Source of the DNA: Rosa chinensis
Taxonomy: Eukaryota > Streptophyta > Magnoliopsida > Rosales > Rosaceae
NCBI RefSeq assembly: GCF_002994745.2
Contig: NC_037093.1
Span: 51,006,384-51,070,383, forward strand
Direction of reading: 5' to 3'
Length of the DNA stretch: 64,000 bases
In this document: in pieces, positions 51,300 through 61,703 of the stretch
How the letters are laid out: the number at the start of each line of letters is the position of its first letter
Position numbering within the stretch: position 1 is the stretch's first letter
Translations under genes and position numbers: made by a program
The notes under the pieces: generated by a model
What the model was told of the DNA's origin: nothing
Databases searched by the model: none
What the model saw: only the letters and a program-made list of their open reading frames with translations

Positions 51300-52364
51300 T
51301 CAGAAACTCGGTTGAATCCACAGATGGGATTCTCTTATTTCTTCAAACCCGGTATTGAAGGAATTGCTGAAGTCTCGATCAATTGTCCCATCCTCCATAT
51401 TAAAAATACCAACATCTAAGTCAACGAATGGAGAGACCATTTTGCTGTTCAGGAAATATATGCAATTGGGCTTGCATCCGGAATTGCCTGAGCCCTCAAT
51501 AGAGAATGAAGAACTGCTGTTACTCAAGAAGAGGGCTCTATTACCCAAATCCTTCACCTCTGAGTCGGACCATGAATTGCCATTACTGAATGGGACCTTG
51601 AAAACCCTGCAGCCAATAGTTGATTCATAATGATTATGGTAGGAAGTACACAAAACCACCAATAGGGACCCTGCAGATTCCACCAGATATAGCTGTTTAA
51701 TGCCCTTATTAGGACCTAGAAGTTGCTCCTCACTCGGAATCTCTGGAGCAACAACACTCAAATGTGCTCGCTTAGGGTCTTCAATTTCACAAACAACAGA
51801 AACACGGCCAGTCTGGTCCACAACGTAGAAACTTCCTTGATAGTGTGTGAGATCCCTAATGATATTGTGGCTCTGAAATCCGAGATGTTTCCAACCTTGG
51901 CCGCCCAGTCCTGGTCTGCAAAATCCCAAACTAGTAGCTGTCTGAAACATGACTATATAATCCAATGTGGAACGAGGATTGGACGACAAAGCAAACTTCC
52001 AAATATTCTCGAGCGGACAGCGCAGCAAACCAGGAAGTTGAATTTGGGCATGATGATTTGATGGGTGGAGCATATTAAATTTCAATTCCCCTTGATCACT
52101 AGTTACAGTAAGCAGCCATCCCAGGGAAGCAAAGCAGGCCTTACCACTGATTTCTGGGAGATTGGCGTTGTAGATCTCACCTTTTGCGAGGGTGTAAAAC
52201 TGAACCATGGCTGCATCAATCCTCTTTGGAAGCATAAGAAGAGGAACCTGATCAGCGCCGAATGATTTCCGCACTGCAGTGATAAACTTGTTCCAGAAAA
52301 CTGCCAGCCTTTCGCCGAGAGAGACAAGGTAATTCGGAAGAGAATCGCACCACCCGGTAGCCAT
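51300..52364 (-). CDS. DUF295-family protein, array copy 2
   Basis: Single exon, 354 aa, open, the same length as copies 1 and 3. It differs from copy 1 at about a dozen residues (for example NQYES to NHYES, NSKRV to NSKMV, INRD to IDRD). The same degenerate N-terminus replaces a normal F-box. The frame has been kept intact, whereas the neighbouring F-box and SCPL copies in this unit are broken. The 5' leader and upstream GAGA-rich sequence are also shared with the other copies, so all three could be expressed from similar promoters. Confidence 0.85.
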   Translation of the reverse strand: MATGWCDSLPNYLVSLGERLAVFWNKFITAVRKSFGADQVPLLMLPKRIDAAMVQFYTLAKGEIYNANLPEISGKACFASLGWLLTVTSDQGELKFNMLHPSNHHAQIQLPGLLRCPLENIWKFALSSNPRSTLDYIVMFQTATSLGFCRPGLGGQGWKHLGFQSHNIIRDLTHYQGSFYVVDQTGRVSVVCEIEDPKRAHLSVVAPEIPSEEQLLGPNKGIKQLYLVESAGSLLVVLCTSYHNHYESTIGCRVFKVPFSNGNSWSDSEVKDLGNRALFLSNSSSSFSIEGSGNSGCKPNCIYFLNSKMVSPFVDLDVGIFNMEDGTIDRDFSNSFNTGFEEIRESHLWIQPSF

Positions 52365-52959
52365 TTGAGGTTGTAGAGAAGAAACGAGACTTATAAGTCA
52401 GAGAATTTTTTTTTTGAAACGAACCGGAGGATTGGTTTTTGGCAATCGAAAGAAAACAACTTGTTGGCGAGAGAGAGATAGAAAGAGAGAGCGAGTCTGG
52501 AGTTTATATATAGATGTTATAGTGATTACCAGATCAAACTAGAAAACCCAATCCATCTAGGAGTAGGAAACATAACTAAGACTGGCAAAATAGGATTTGG
52601 CTCCTCTAAAAGTGAGGATTGTGTGAAGTTATATAAATTTCATAAAATCGATCTTAAACATTTAATTAATCCAATGGTAACTAAAGAGGCCAAATCAGCT
52701 TATGTAATTTTAACTGGTATTGTGCACAAACTGTCCTTAACTCCATCACATCAAATTCATTTATGTTTCGCTCTATATGTTCTTCCAATGGAAAACTTTC
52801 AAGGTTACGAGAATGTAAATGCCTCTATTCAGTTTATACTCTTCTCTAGGCTAAAGTGGGTGAGGATTTCTTATGGCTTTGGATTAATACTTACTCACCA
52901 ATGATTAAATAAACGATGATAATTGAAAAGGCCATAAACAAATTTGGATGAGTATGGAG
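52365..52959. other. Spacer between DUF295 copy 2 and F-box copy 3
   Basis: Paralogous to 43694-44290 and 60778-61384. It carries the DUF295 promoter side and no other gene. Confidence 0.55.
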
Positions 52960-53775
52960 TAAATACCCTTAGTAAGATAGCGTACTATTTCTCCTGGTAG
53001 TGGTTTCCATGTATCCTTGAAGGCCTCATCATGTAAACTGAACGAAACGAGAGCCACCCCAGCTGTTTGTTTCTCTACCAACCAATACAACACTCCATTC
53101 ACAGTAATAGAGTGAATATTAAACCTTCTACACGATGTAAGTTCAAGTTCCGGTTCAACTACTCTCCAAGAATTTCTACTAGGATTGAACACTCTGGCTT
53201 GAAAAGTAAGTTGGTTCGGATCATTAATGGGATTAACACAAGGGTGAACTGTCACCAACTTGTATATATGCACTAATGCTATGCATGAAATCAAAACCTA
53301 TGATTAGACGATAGTAAGTAGCATTCTCAACTCTTTTCTCCAAACCAATAGAAAAATAATTAAATTGGTCTGTTGCTGGGTTCCATACTACTGTGGCTAT
53401 TCGAGTACCCTTAAGCAGGGTAACGCAACAAAGTAACCCATTACTAGATCCCACAAATTCTAAACCCCATCTTGCATCGTTGGGGAGGAAAGGTACACTC
53501 AAACTTGAAACTGCCGTTTCTTCGTCAGCAAGTAATGAGATTCCAACTCCTTTCTTATTACTAATTCCGGCAGCAAGAGAGGACGAGGAGATGAGGAGAA
53601 GACGGTGAGAGCTGTGAAGACGATGTCTGTCCAGGAAATAACTAGTTTTGGTGAGACCATCCCACTCTTTTGATACACACCTAAACCTACATATAGACTT
53701 GAGAGGCAATCTTAAGAGAATTTCTACTAGAATACTTTCATCAGCTATAGCCAAAAAACTAGCTCCAGTTTCCAT
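52960..53775 (-). pseudogene. F-box/FBA gene copy 3, frameshifted and 3'-truncated
   Basis: The N-terminal part from the ATG at 53775 is intact (LVEILLRLPLKSICRFRCVS). A 4-bp insertion in a tata run near 53264 (ttgtatatatgc against ttgtatgc in copy 2) shifts the frame and gives a stop at 53233. The original frame continues in 53294-52960 (SWRVVEPELELTSC, NGVLYWLVE). The C-terminal third is absent: coding homology stops at about 52960 and joins spacer DNA directly. The same junction occurs in unit C at about 61385. Confidence 0.9.
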
Positions 53776-53953
53776 TCCGTAGAAATTATGAGAGAGGCAA
53801 TAAACTCGGTATTCATTAAGTTCTGCTTTCTAGATGGGAGGTGTACATATATGTAGGTTACCATAATAATGATATTACTAAACCAAACTAGCTAGAAAAC
53901 CTAATCATTCTAGCAATGAATTAGCAAAATCAATCTAGGACTCTAGGACTAAC

Positions 53954-54814
53954 TGTAAGTACTTGGACTACTCCCTTCAACACATGACTTTCCCAAGATC
54001 TCAAGGACAACAGATATGCAAAGAATTAGGAGCGTATCTCTCCTAATTGCTCGTAGAAACAAAGGAAATAAAGGAAGATCGCATGAAGAGAATTTCAAGG
54101 AAGCTATCTCACTGATCTTGAGATAAAGGTCTCTTTAATACATATCATATTTACATGATTCTAAATTGATATGCATTGATTTTAATTGATCTCAAAATCT
54201 CTTTATATATGCATATCCGATTAGATGTTCAAATCAGTTTTAAAACCTTTCCATGTTTATCTTATTCTGTGATTAAGATACGATTTGTTTGAGGGGGAGT
54301 CCTGCTCCTATAAAAAGGTTTTCAAACTGATTTATCGATGAGAGTTTTGTTTTGCATAAAATTGGTTTTTGCTTGAACTACTGGTTTTGTTGTTCAAATC
54401 GGTCTTTGAAAACTCTCAGTATTTTTGTTTCATGTATTCCATTGCTTAATCAATTACTTGCATAATTCATTCTCAAGATCAGTGAGAAGATTGAGTACGA
54501 GGATGATTGAATACAGATTGGCTAGTAGTTGATGTTGAATAAGTTAGAAGTTAGAACAGTAGTAAAACAAGTTAGCATTTGTTGCTAAGTGAAAGTGTTT
54601 GTTGTGAACAAACATTACTTGTATACTGTAAACTTGATTATTTCATATTGGATTGATTATTCATGTTGGCTACGTAAAAAGCCACGCAGTGAAGTTTCCT
54701 CAATGGAGAGGTTTACACTGCGTCAGCAATTTTTGTGTTTGTGTTATTCTAATTGTGTGCTAGAATAGGGTCAGCATTCAAACCCTACAATATTTGTTCC
54801 ATCTTGTAAAAACA
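53954..54814. mobile_element. Solo LTR, 861 bp, with 5-bp target duplication
   Basis: The element starts TGTAAGTACTTGG at 53954 and ends TTGTAAAAACA at 54814. A perfect CTAAC duplication lies at 53949-53953 and 54815-54819. Unit A has the clean empty site (ggactaacatatatg near 46355). The position and lack of coding indicate a solo LTR, probably of a copia element with long LTRs. Confidence 0.9.
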
Positions 54815-54886
54815 CTAACATATATGATATTGAACAGCTTAACCTGATTACTGTATAATACAACAATAACGAATATTGTTTTTGGT

Positions 54887-56233
54887 TCATATTGATGACA
54901 GGTTATCCTCCTCCACATTGGCAAACAACCCTTTACCCAAAACCCAGTCTTCAATCATTGCTTGAGCTCTTAATGGCTGGTCAGCAGGCACAAGATGACC
55001 AGCCCCTGAGACCAAAACAAAGCTCAGACTCCCCCATTTCTGAACATAACCAGCAACCTCTCCACCCAATCCCCAAACTCTCCTATCCGCCGACAGAAAC
55101 CTCTCTATCCCCTCCCATTTCATGGTCTTCACCCAAGCCTCATTCGCAACCACGCCACATCTCATATCAAACTGCCCCTGGTACAACAAAACCTTGCTCT
55201 TCCTCACCAACTCCTCCACCATGTACTTCACACTCTTCATCATATCCTCATGCAATACCTCCCCTACTAAATGGCTACATTCCTCGAAAACTATGGACTC
55301 ATTCGACACCCCCAAAGCCTCCCTCACCTCCTCATTCCTCAATAACTCCCCAACCAAATGCGTTTCATAGCTAGCATTCCTTCTGATATCATACAAAGTG
55401 GGCAACCCGGTCATGTCTTGCAACCTATCCAACACTCTGCTTCTTGCAATTTTCGCCTCGCTCTATTTCCCAGCTCTAGACAAATCCACTGCCTCAAATT
55501 GAAGCTCCTTTACCTCCCTCTTCTGCCTCTCATTGATCAAACCCGAAAAGTAAGCATTTACAGCATGAGTTTTCACTTGGATCACCGGGTCTGTCTCCCC
55601 ATTTCCTATAGCAACCCCAGCTAAATTCACATGCCGATCGGACCCAGAACTCTCAGCATCAATATTCTTCTGCAAAATGTAGTACCAAATTGCCGGAATA
55701 TACTTGCCTGCATAGCTCTCCCCAGTGATGTAAACAGGCCTCGACCTAAACACAGGATCAAGCTCAATGAACTCGGTAATTGCAGCGAACAGGTGTTGTG
55801 CCACCGCAAACTGGTTTCTCGGAATCTCTTTGGGTGTGGAAGCTATACTGAACTCGGTTCCGATGGGATTGTCGAGAAAAACCAAGCCGAAGATGCGGTT
55901 CCAGGAACTGGAGTTGGGTTCCAAGGTGAGGGGATCAGAGGGGTGTTTGTGGAAATTGACGCGCCAGGGACCGAGCTCGAAGAAGTTGCCGACCATGGAG
56001 GAGCAGCCGGGGCCGCCCTGGAGCCAAATGAGGAGTGGGGTTTGGGAGAGAGGTGAAGTTGGGTTCTGGGCTTCATAGAAGGTGTAGAATATTGCAGAGG
56101 ATGTGGTGGGGTTGACTGGGAGGTAGCCTGACTTGGTGGGGAGGGCTTGTTTTGGGAGGAGAGGTGATGGTGAGGCTGTGATGGTGTGGATGATGAAGAA
56201 GAAGAGGAAGCAGAGGACTGTTGTCAACTCCAT
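54887..56233 (-). pseudogene. SCPL50-like carboxypeptidase copy 2, single nonsense mutation
   Basis: Paralogue of 46435-47781, with the same length and start (MELTTVLC at 56233). Trp257 is changed to TAG at 55463-55465 by one base change (tccatttcc to tctatttcc on the plus strand). The stop lies after the catalytic Ser173 but before Asp356 and His413. Downstream the frame stays open to the normal C-terminus, with FDMRCG and [11 protein letters not shown] still present. A truncated 256-residue product would lack two triad residues. The clean state of the rest suggests a recent loss; sequencing error or a variant allele is an alternative. Confidence 0.88.
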
Positions 56234-56629
56234 TGCAGACCCTCCTAGAGTTGAGTTGTTTGTCGGATTGCTGATAAAGAATATAGGGCATTATTGGCTA
56301 GTTTTCACTATACATGTTGCCAAATATACCATACACACCAATGTAGATGATGATTCCTAATTGGCATATATTATACGAGTAATTTTAATGGTGTATTTGG
56401 CATGGCGCGTATAATTTTTGTAGGGTGGAGAATAATGAGGTACGAAGAATCTGCAAGATCAGTAATATGATATTCGTTTCATGAAAAATAATTAAAATAT
56501 ATTCTTTGACATACATTTAAATTTGAAAAAAGAAGCGAAATTATGAAATGAAACACAAATGATGTGATAGATCACCCATATTTGTAAGCAAATACGGACA
56601 GACATGGTACACTTTTCTCATTCCAATTA
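56234..56629. other. SCPL copy 2 promoter side
   Basis: Paralogous to 47782-48225 with small indels. No gene was seen. Confidence 0.5.
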
Positions 56630-56958
56630 GAGAAAATATTTCAAACAGTACCCGAACTAAGGCCAACTCCTAACTTCAGTACCCGACTATGCAAAACTAT
56701 CACTTTGGTACCCCAAGTTTGAAGCTCGACCCGAGAATGGTACACACCGTCCATCATAACGTTAAGCCTTTGCTACGTGGCAAACCATGAGGGCCCTCAA
56801 AATATGTCACGTGGTTAGCTAGTTAACGCCGTGATGGACGGCGTGTACCATTCTTGGGTCGAACTTCAAACTTGGGGTACCAAAGTGATAGTTTTGCATA
56901 ATTGGGTACTGAAGTTAGGAGTCGGCCTTAGTTCGGGTACTGTTTGTAACATTTTCTC
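56630..56958. mobile_element. Foldback Mutator-like MITE, 329 bp (unit B)
   Basis: Paralogous to 48226-48554, with a perfect 9-bp target duplication TTCCAATTA at 56621-56629 and 56959-56967. Since it occupies the same place in both units, it was present before the units were copied. Confidence 0.9.
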
Positions 56959-57809
56959 TTCCAATTATGTATGAGCTTAAAAGTTTGTGTCCGAGACCAC
57001 TTGGAATCCAACATTTTTGGTAGTTCCCAAGAACTCAAGAAGTGAAGAAACACAGGTAGATGTAGGTTGAAGGTCATTCTCCCAAAGCACATGTGAACTT
57101 GAAAGTCTAATGAATCGATATCTTAAGTGATGCCATTGGAGAAGTTAGTTACTTTCAAAGCTCCCAATCGCGCTGCTGATGTGCAATTCCGATTATCACC
57201 TACCCTCATCATCTTCGAACATTCAAACTCTCTATTATTTTCATTACATATAGTATTATGTCATGATTATAGTTAGTAAAAACTGGAACGTGTATAGTAC
57301 GCGAAAAATAGGTACATGTATTATTCGGACATTTTATTAAATAGTTAGTTGAAAAGTTCGGCAAAATATTTTTAATTAATTAAATAATTAATTATTTTAA
57401 TTAAAACTATTGATTTATATTCATTTTTGTTCAATAATATGTGTAAAATACGGAAAAAAAGGTAAAAATCTTGTATAGCACGTATATAATACTTTTGGTT
57501 TCAAAAGTACGGGAAATTTAACGAGTCCTTTCAAAAATACGAAGTACTGAAGTATTTTTTTTTTTAAATGTAAGTACGTGTTTTATTAGCGTATAATACA
57601 AAAGAGAAAATATTTCAAACAGTACCCGAACTTAGGCTGACTCCTAACTTCAATACCCGACTATGCAAAACTATAACTTTGGTACCCCAAATTTGAAGCC
57701 CGACCCAAAAATGGTACACGCCGTCTATCACAGGGTTAAGTCTCTTGCTACGTGGCAAACCATGAGGGGTAATTATGTTATTTTGTTACCCATCTACGTG
57801 GCAAACCAT

Positions 57810-58510
57810 GAGGGGTCTGATGCTGATGTGGCTGTGGGCCTGCGTCAGTGGGCCTCTGGGCTTCAGGGCTTTTGGGCTTCCTTCTTTCCTTTTTTTTTCT
57901 TTCTTTCTTCTCTTTTCTGCCGGTTTTCTGTAGAAGATTTAGTCGGCCAGTTCACCCACTTTTAGGCCGGTTTTTGTGCTTTTTCTTCTGGTTCCTGAAT
58001 ATTTGGCTTGATAGGTTTCCACTATTAAAAGTTGGTGGAAATTGGAGGTCCAGATGATGGTGAACTGGTGGAATATTTGTTGCGAGTTGTATGGAGCTTC
58101 CGGTGGCTAGTTCGGTAGGTTTCCGGCCAGTTCTTGTGGTGAGGCCGCCGGTTCTGGACTCCTAGGATCGAGTTCTTCAAGGTGTACGGTGGAGGCAGAA
58201 AAGGTTTCAAGGTTTTGTATTCGGATTCAAGGTTTTTAGCTTCTTGAATCAGGGTTTGGCTATTTGTTTCAGGGTTAGGGCTCCGTGCTGATATCGTGTT
58301 ATAGAGAAACTGAAATTGAGAGGAAATTGCTGTGTATTCTCATTGATAATAGGGGTCTCTCTATATAGAGGATTACAATGTATAGAATCTCAATCACACA
58401 AGGAAAGTAATCGTACATTGAATATGAATCTAGATCTTTCTAATTTAACCCTATTACCACTAGGTCAAGTAACCTAGAGTTTGGACCAAACACAAATTAG
58501 GGTTTACTTG

Positions 58511-58514
<4 letters not shown>
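57810..58514 (-). mobile_element. Truncated Ty1/copia-like 5' LTR plus leader (unit B)
   Basis: Paralogous to the unit A remnant. The LTR-like part is 58297-58514 (218 bp), starting TGTTCAAGTAAACC on the minus strand and ending TCTCTATAACA. It is followed by a leader-like stretch and then a break. Confidence 0.55.

Positions 58515-58546
<32 letters not shown>
58515..58546. repeat. (AT)n microsatellite, unit B/C junction
   Basis: Counterpart of 50104-50134. Confidence 0.95.
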
Positions 58547-58548
<2 letters not shown>

Positions 58549-58797
58549 ATCTGAATATGCTATAACGTGTCCCTTTGGTGTGGGTTTGTGAGTGGGACAA
58601 TGCTTTTTAGATGAGTATCTAATGATGTATGAGATGGGCACCACATAATATATATGGTGTTTCTTTTATTATTATTATTTTTTAATTTTTTTTCTTTCTG
58701 TTTGGGTCGATGGACTTGAAATTTTGAGATAAAATTAAAGTGTGTGCTGATGAGAATCTCTAACTCTAATGATACGAGTCCCTAATCTGCTCGCTAG

Positions 58798-59102
58798 TTC
58801 ATTAAAAGGGTCCCTGGTTCTTTTTGTTGCTTGATTCGTTCTCCTTTATCAAATTACAGCTTGGCCGCTTCTTCCCTGGTGACAAGTATATTAAACACTT
58901 CACAGGCTTGATCCAGTCAGCTGCATTCATGTCTTTGGTGTTTCACCCGGCAGTTGGAAGTGTCTATCACTTCATAGCGTGTTATCTTGATCGAAATTTG
59001 CTTTAGGGACACTTCAATATAGTAGTAGTAGTACAGATGGTTGCAGACTGCTTATTGTTGTCAAGTTTTTTAAAGTCTTGATTTCTATAAATTTGCTAAA
59101 TC
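58798..59102 (+). pseudogene. NOP10 3'-end relic, copy 3
   Basis: Almost identical to copy 2 (50388-50690), with the same loss of part of exon 3. It differs by a small ta insertion (gacaagtatattaaacac). Confidence 0.82.
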
Positions 59103-59712
59103 ATTCGCTTATTATCTTCTAGAACTTTAGGACTTGTGGAGCTCACATATATTCGCTCAAACACACAAGCTTCCTAGTAAAATGAGAGAGAGTAATGGCT
59201 TATCTTCTGCACTGGAATTGAGGAAACAATGAATATTTTAGTCATCTTTCTAGTTGTTGTAGAGGGCCTAATTCCACTGATCCCTGTTTGTTATTTCATT
59301 TGACTTTTGGAAATACTAGGGTGATTTTTAAATTAATTGTAAGTCTTTAATTTCCAGGGAGCTTGATAAGTTCTGTACGGGATATGTTTCACATGAGCCC
59401 AACAGATATCCTGTTCTAAAGCCTAAAATAAAAATCTGTCATGAAATCCAACAATCAATCTGACTTGCAACATAGAATTGGTAATGAAAACTGCTGAATC
59501 TACCATTGCTTCCATAATGAATAAACTTGGATTTATAAGAGAAACAGCACCATTAAAGTTCAATAGGAAATAGTTCAAAGCATTCAAACATTACATTGAA
59601 CATTTTATACATAAAACGATGGATATCCAAAGAAGAAAACATAAATAAGGCATAAGAGATTACAAAACAAGCATAGCTATTCTGGACCATGTTCTTTCAA
59701 GAGGACATCACT
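59103..59712. other. 3' flank of DUF295 copy 3
   Basis: Paralogous to 50691-51299. No gene was recognised. Confidence 0.55.
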
Positions 59713-60777
59713 TCAGAAACTCGGTTGAATCCATAGATGGGATTCTCTGATTTCTTCAAACCCGGAATTGAAGGAATTGCTGAAGTGTCGATCAATTGTC
59801 CCATCCTCCATATTAAAAATACCAACATCTAAGTCAACGAATGGAGAGACCCTTTTGCTGTTCAGGAAATATATGCAATTGGGCTTGCATCCGGAATTGC
59901 CTGAGCCCTCAATAGAGAATGAAGAACTGCTGTTACTCAAGAAGAGGGCTCTATTACCCAGATCCTTTACCTCTGAGTCGGACCATGAATTGCCATTACT
60001 GAATGGGACCTTGAAAACCCTGCAGCCAATAGTTGATTCATACTGATTATGGTACGAAGTACACAAAACCACCAATAGGGACCCTGCAGATTCCACCAGA
60101 TATAGCTGTTTAATGCCCTTCTTAGGACCTAGAAGTTGCTCCTCACTCGGAATCTCTGGAGCAACAACACTCAAATGTGCTCGCTTAGGGTCTTCAATTT
60201 CACAAACAACAGAAACACGGCCAGTCTCGTCCACAACGTAGAAACTTCCTTGATAGTGTGTGAGATCTCTAATGTAATTGTGGCCCTCAAATCTGAGATG
60301 TTTCCAACCTTGGCCGCCCAGTCCTGGTCTGCAAAATCCCAAAGTAGTAGCTGTCTGAAACATGACTATATAATCCAATGTGGAACGAGGATTGGACGAC
60401 AAAGCAAACTTCCAAATATTCTTGAGCGGACAGCGCAGCAAACCAGGAAGTTGAATTTGGGCATGATGATTTGATGGGTGGAGCATATTAAATTTCAATT
60501 CCCCTTGATCCCTAGTTACAGTAAGCAGCCATCCCAGGGAAGCAAAGCAGACCTTACCACTGATTTCTGGGAGATTGGCGTTGTAGATCTCACCTTTTGC
60601 GAGGGTGTAAAACTGAACCATGGCGGCATCAATCCTCTTCGGAAGCATAAGAAGAGGAACTTGATCTGCGCCGAGTGATTTCCGCACTGCAGTGATAAAC
60701 TTGTTCCAGAAAACTGCCAGCCTTTCACCGAGAGAGATAAGGTAATTCGCAACAGAATCGCACCACCCGGTAGCCAT
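59713..60777 (-). CDS. DUF295-family protein, array copy 3
   Basis: Single exon, 354 aa, open. It shares the N-terminus MATGWCDS with copies 1 and 2 and the C-terminus SHLWIQPSF with all copies, including the pseudogene at 9.3 kb. It has private changes such as SVANYLI, VTRDQG and LRFEGHN. The F-box position is degenerate, as in the other copies. It lies in the unit cut by the copia insertion, 0.7 kb from the retrotransposon, and keeps its own promoter side at 60778-60960. Confidence 0.85.
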   Translation of the reverse strand: MATGWCDSVANYLISLGERLAVFWNKFITAVRKSLGADQVPLLMLPKRIDAAMVQFYTLAKGEIYNANLPEISGKVCFASLGWLLTVTRDQGELKFNMLHPSNHHAQIQLPGLLRCPLKNIWKFALSSNPRSTLDYIVMFQTATTLGFCRPGLGGQGWKHLRFEGHNYIRDLTHYQGSFYVVDETGRVSVVCEIEDPKRAHLSVVAPEIPSEEQLLGPKKGIKQLYLVESAGSLLVVLCTSYHNQYESTIGCRVFKVPFSNGNSWSDSEVKDLGNRALFLSNSSSSFSIEGSGNSGCKPNCIYFLNSKRVSPFVDLDVGIFNMEDGTIDRHFSNSFNSGFEEIRESHLWIQPSF

Positions 60778-61384
60778 TTGAGGTTGTAGAGAAGAAACGA
60801 GACTTATAAGTCAGAGAATTTTTTTTTGATAAGAATCAGAGGATTGGTTTTTGGCAATCGAAAGAAAACAATTAACTTGTTGGCGAGAGAGAGATAGAAA
60901 GAGAGAGCGAATCTGGAGTTTATATATAGATGTTATAGTGATTACCAGATCAAACTAGAAAACCCAATCCATCTAGGAGTAGGAAACATAATATACTCGA
61001 ACTAAGACTGGCAAAATAGGATTTGGCTCCTCTAAAAGTGAGGATTGTGTGAAGTTATATAAATTTCATAAAATCTTAAACATTTAATTAATCCAATGGT
61101 AACTAAAGAGGCCAAATCAGCTTCATGTATTGTGCACAAACTGTCCTTAACTCCATCACATCAAATTCATTTATGTTTCGCTCTATATGTTCTTCCAATG
61201 GAAAACTTTCAAGGTTACGAGAATGTAAATCAAATCAGTTAATATTGCCTCTATTCAGTTTATACTCTTCTCTAGGCTAAAGTGGGTGAGGATTTCTTAT
61301 GGCTTTGGATTAATACTTACTCACCAATGATTAAATAAACGATGATAATTGAAAAGGCCATAAACAAATTTGGATGAGTATGGA
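60778..61384. other. DUF295 copy 3 promoter side and spacer
   Basis: Paralogous to 52365-52959, including a GAGAGA tract and aagtttatatata-like words upstream of the start. No other gene was seen. Confidence 0.55.
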
Positions 61385-61456
61385 GTAAATACCCTTGGTA
61401 AGATAGCGTACTATTTCTCCTGGTAGTGGTTTCCATGTATCCTTGAAGGCCTCATC
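61385..61456 (-). pseudogene. F-box/FBA copy 4 remnant, cut by copia insertion
   Basis: The minus strand encodes DEAFKDTWKPLPGEIVRYLT, matching the F-box paralogues. The left side has the same spacer/coding junction as copy 3. The right side ends abruptly at the retrotransposon near 61457, so the rest of this unit lies beyond the window or was lost. Confidence 0.85.
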
Positions 61457-61650
61457 AGTCAAATAAGACAAGATTGAGAAAATAATTTTCTGATATCATA
61501 TTACACCCATTCTGTGGTGTATATAAACAGATTACATTCGTACTACAACTATTGTGTACTACTGTACTACAATACATACAAGGTAAGTATTTACAACAAT
61601 ATATTCCCTTGTAGTCTATTCCTAATAGGGAACGATGACTCACACTAACA
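61457..61650 (-). repeat. 3' LTR of the copia element
   Basis: On the minus strand the LTR begins TGTTAGTGTGAGTCATCG at 61650, directly after a purine-rich tract (gagggggag at 61651-61659) that fits the polypurine tract. The far end is uncertain. A CA end (TTTTCTCA) occurs at 61475, giving 176 bp. Host homology instead stops at 61456, giving up to 194 bp. The other LTR and target duplication lie outside the window. Confidence 0.75.
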
Positions 61651-61703
61651 CTCCCCCTCAAGTTGGCGCATATACATCAACCATGCCCAACTTGCTTAGT
61701 GAG

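Larger units (their letters stand above)
56959..58797. other. Array spacer B with transposon remnants
   Basis: It has the same order as spacer A: AT-rich DNA, a one-armed MITE copy (about 57602-57795), a copia leader and LTR remnant (about 57810-58514), an (AT)n run (58515-58546) and a shared unique piece. No gene was recognised. Confidence 0.65.

Noticed and set aside
39202..54000. Possible S-locus (self-incompatibility) F-box cluster
   Set aside because: The proteins are FBA-type F-box but I see no S-RNase gene, and the sequences do not resemble SFB/SLF proteins as I know them. Linkage to self-incompatibility is unsupported.
61385..61474. CATCA as the copia target duplication with an LTR end at 61457
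   Set aside because: The LTR would then not end in CA; the CA end at 61475 fits better but leaves 18 unexplained bases. The exact end is left open.
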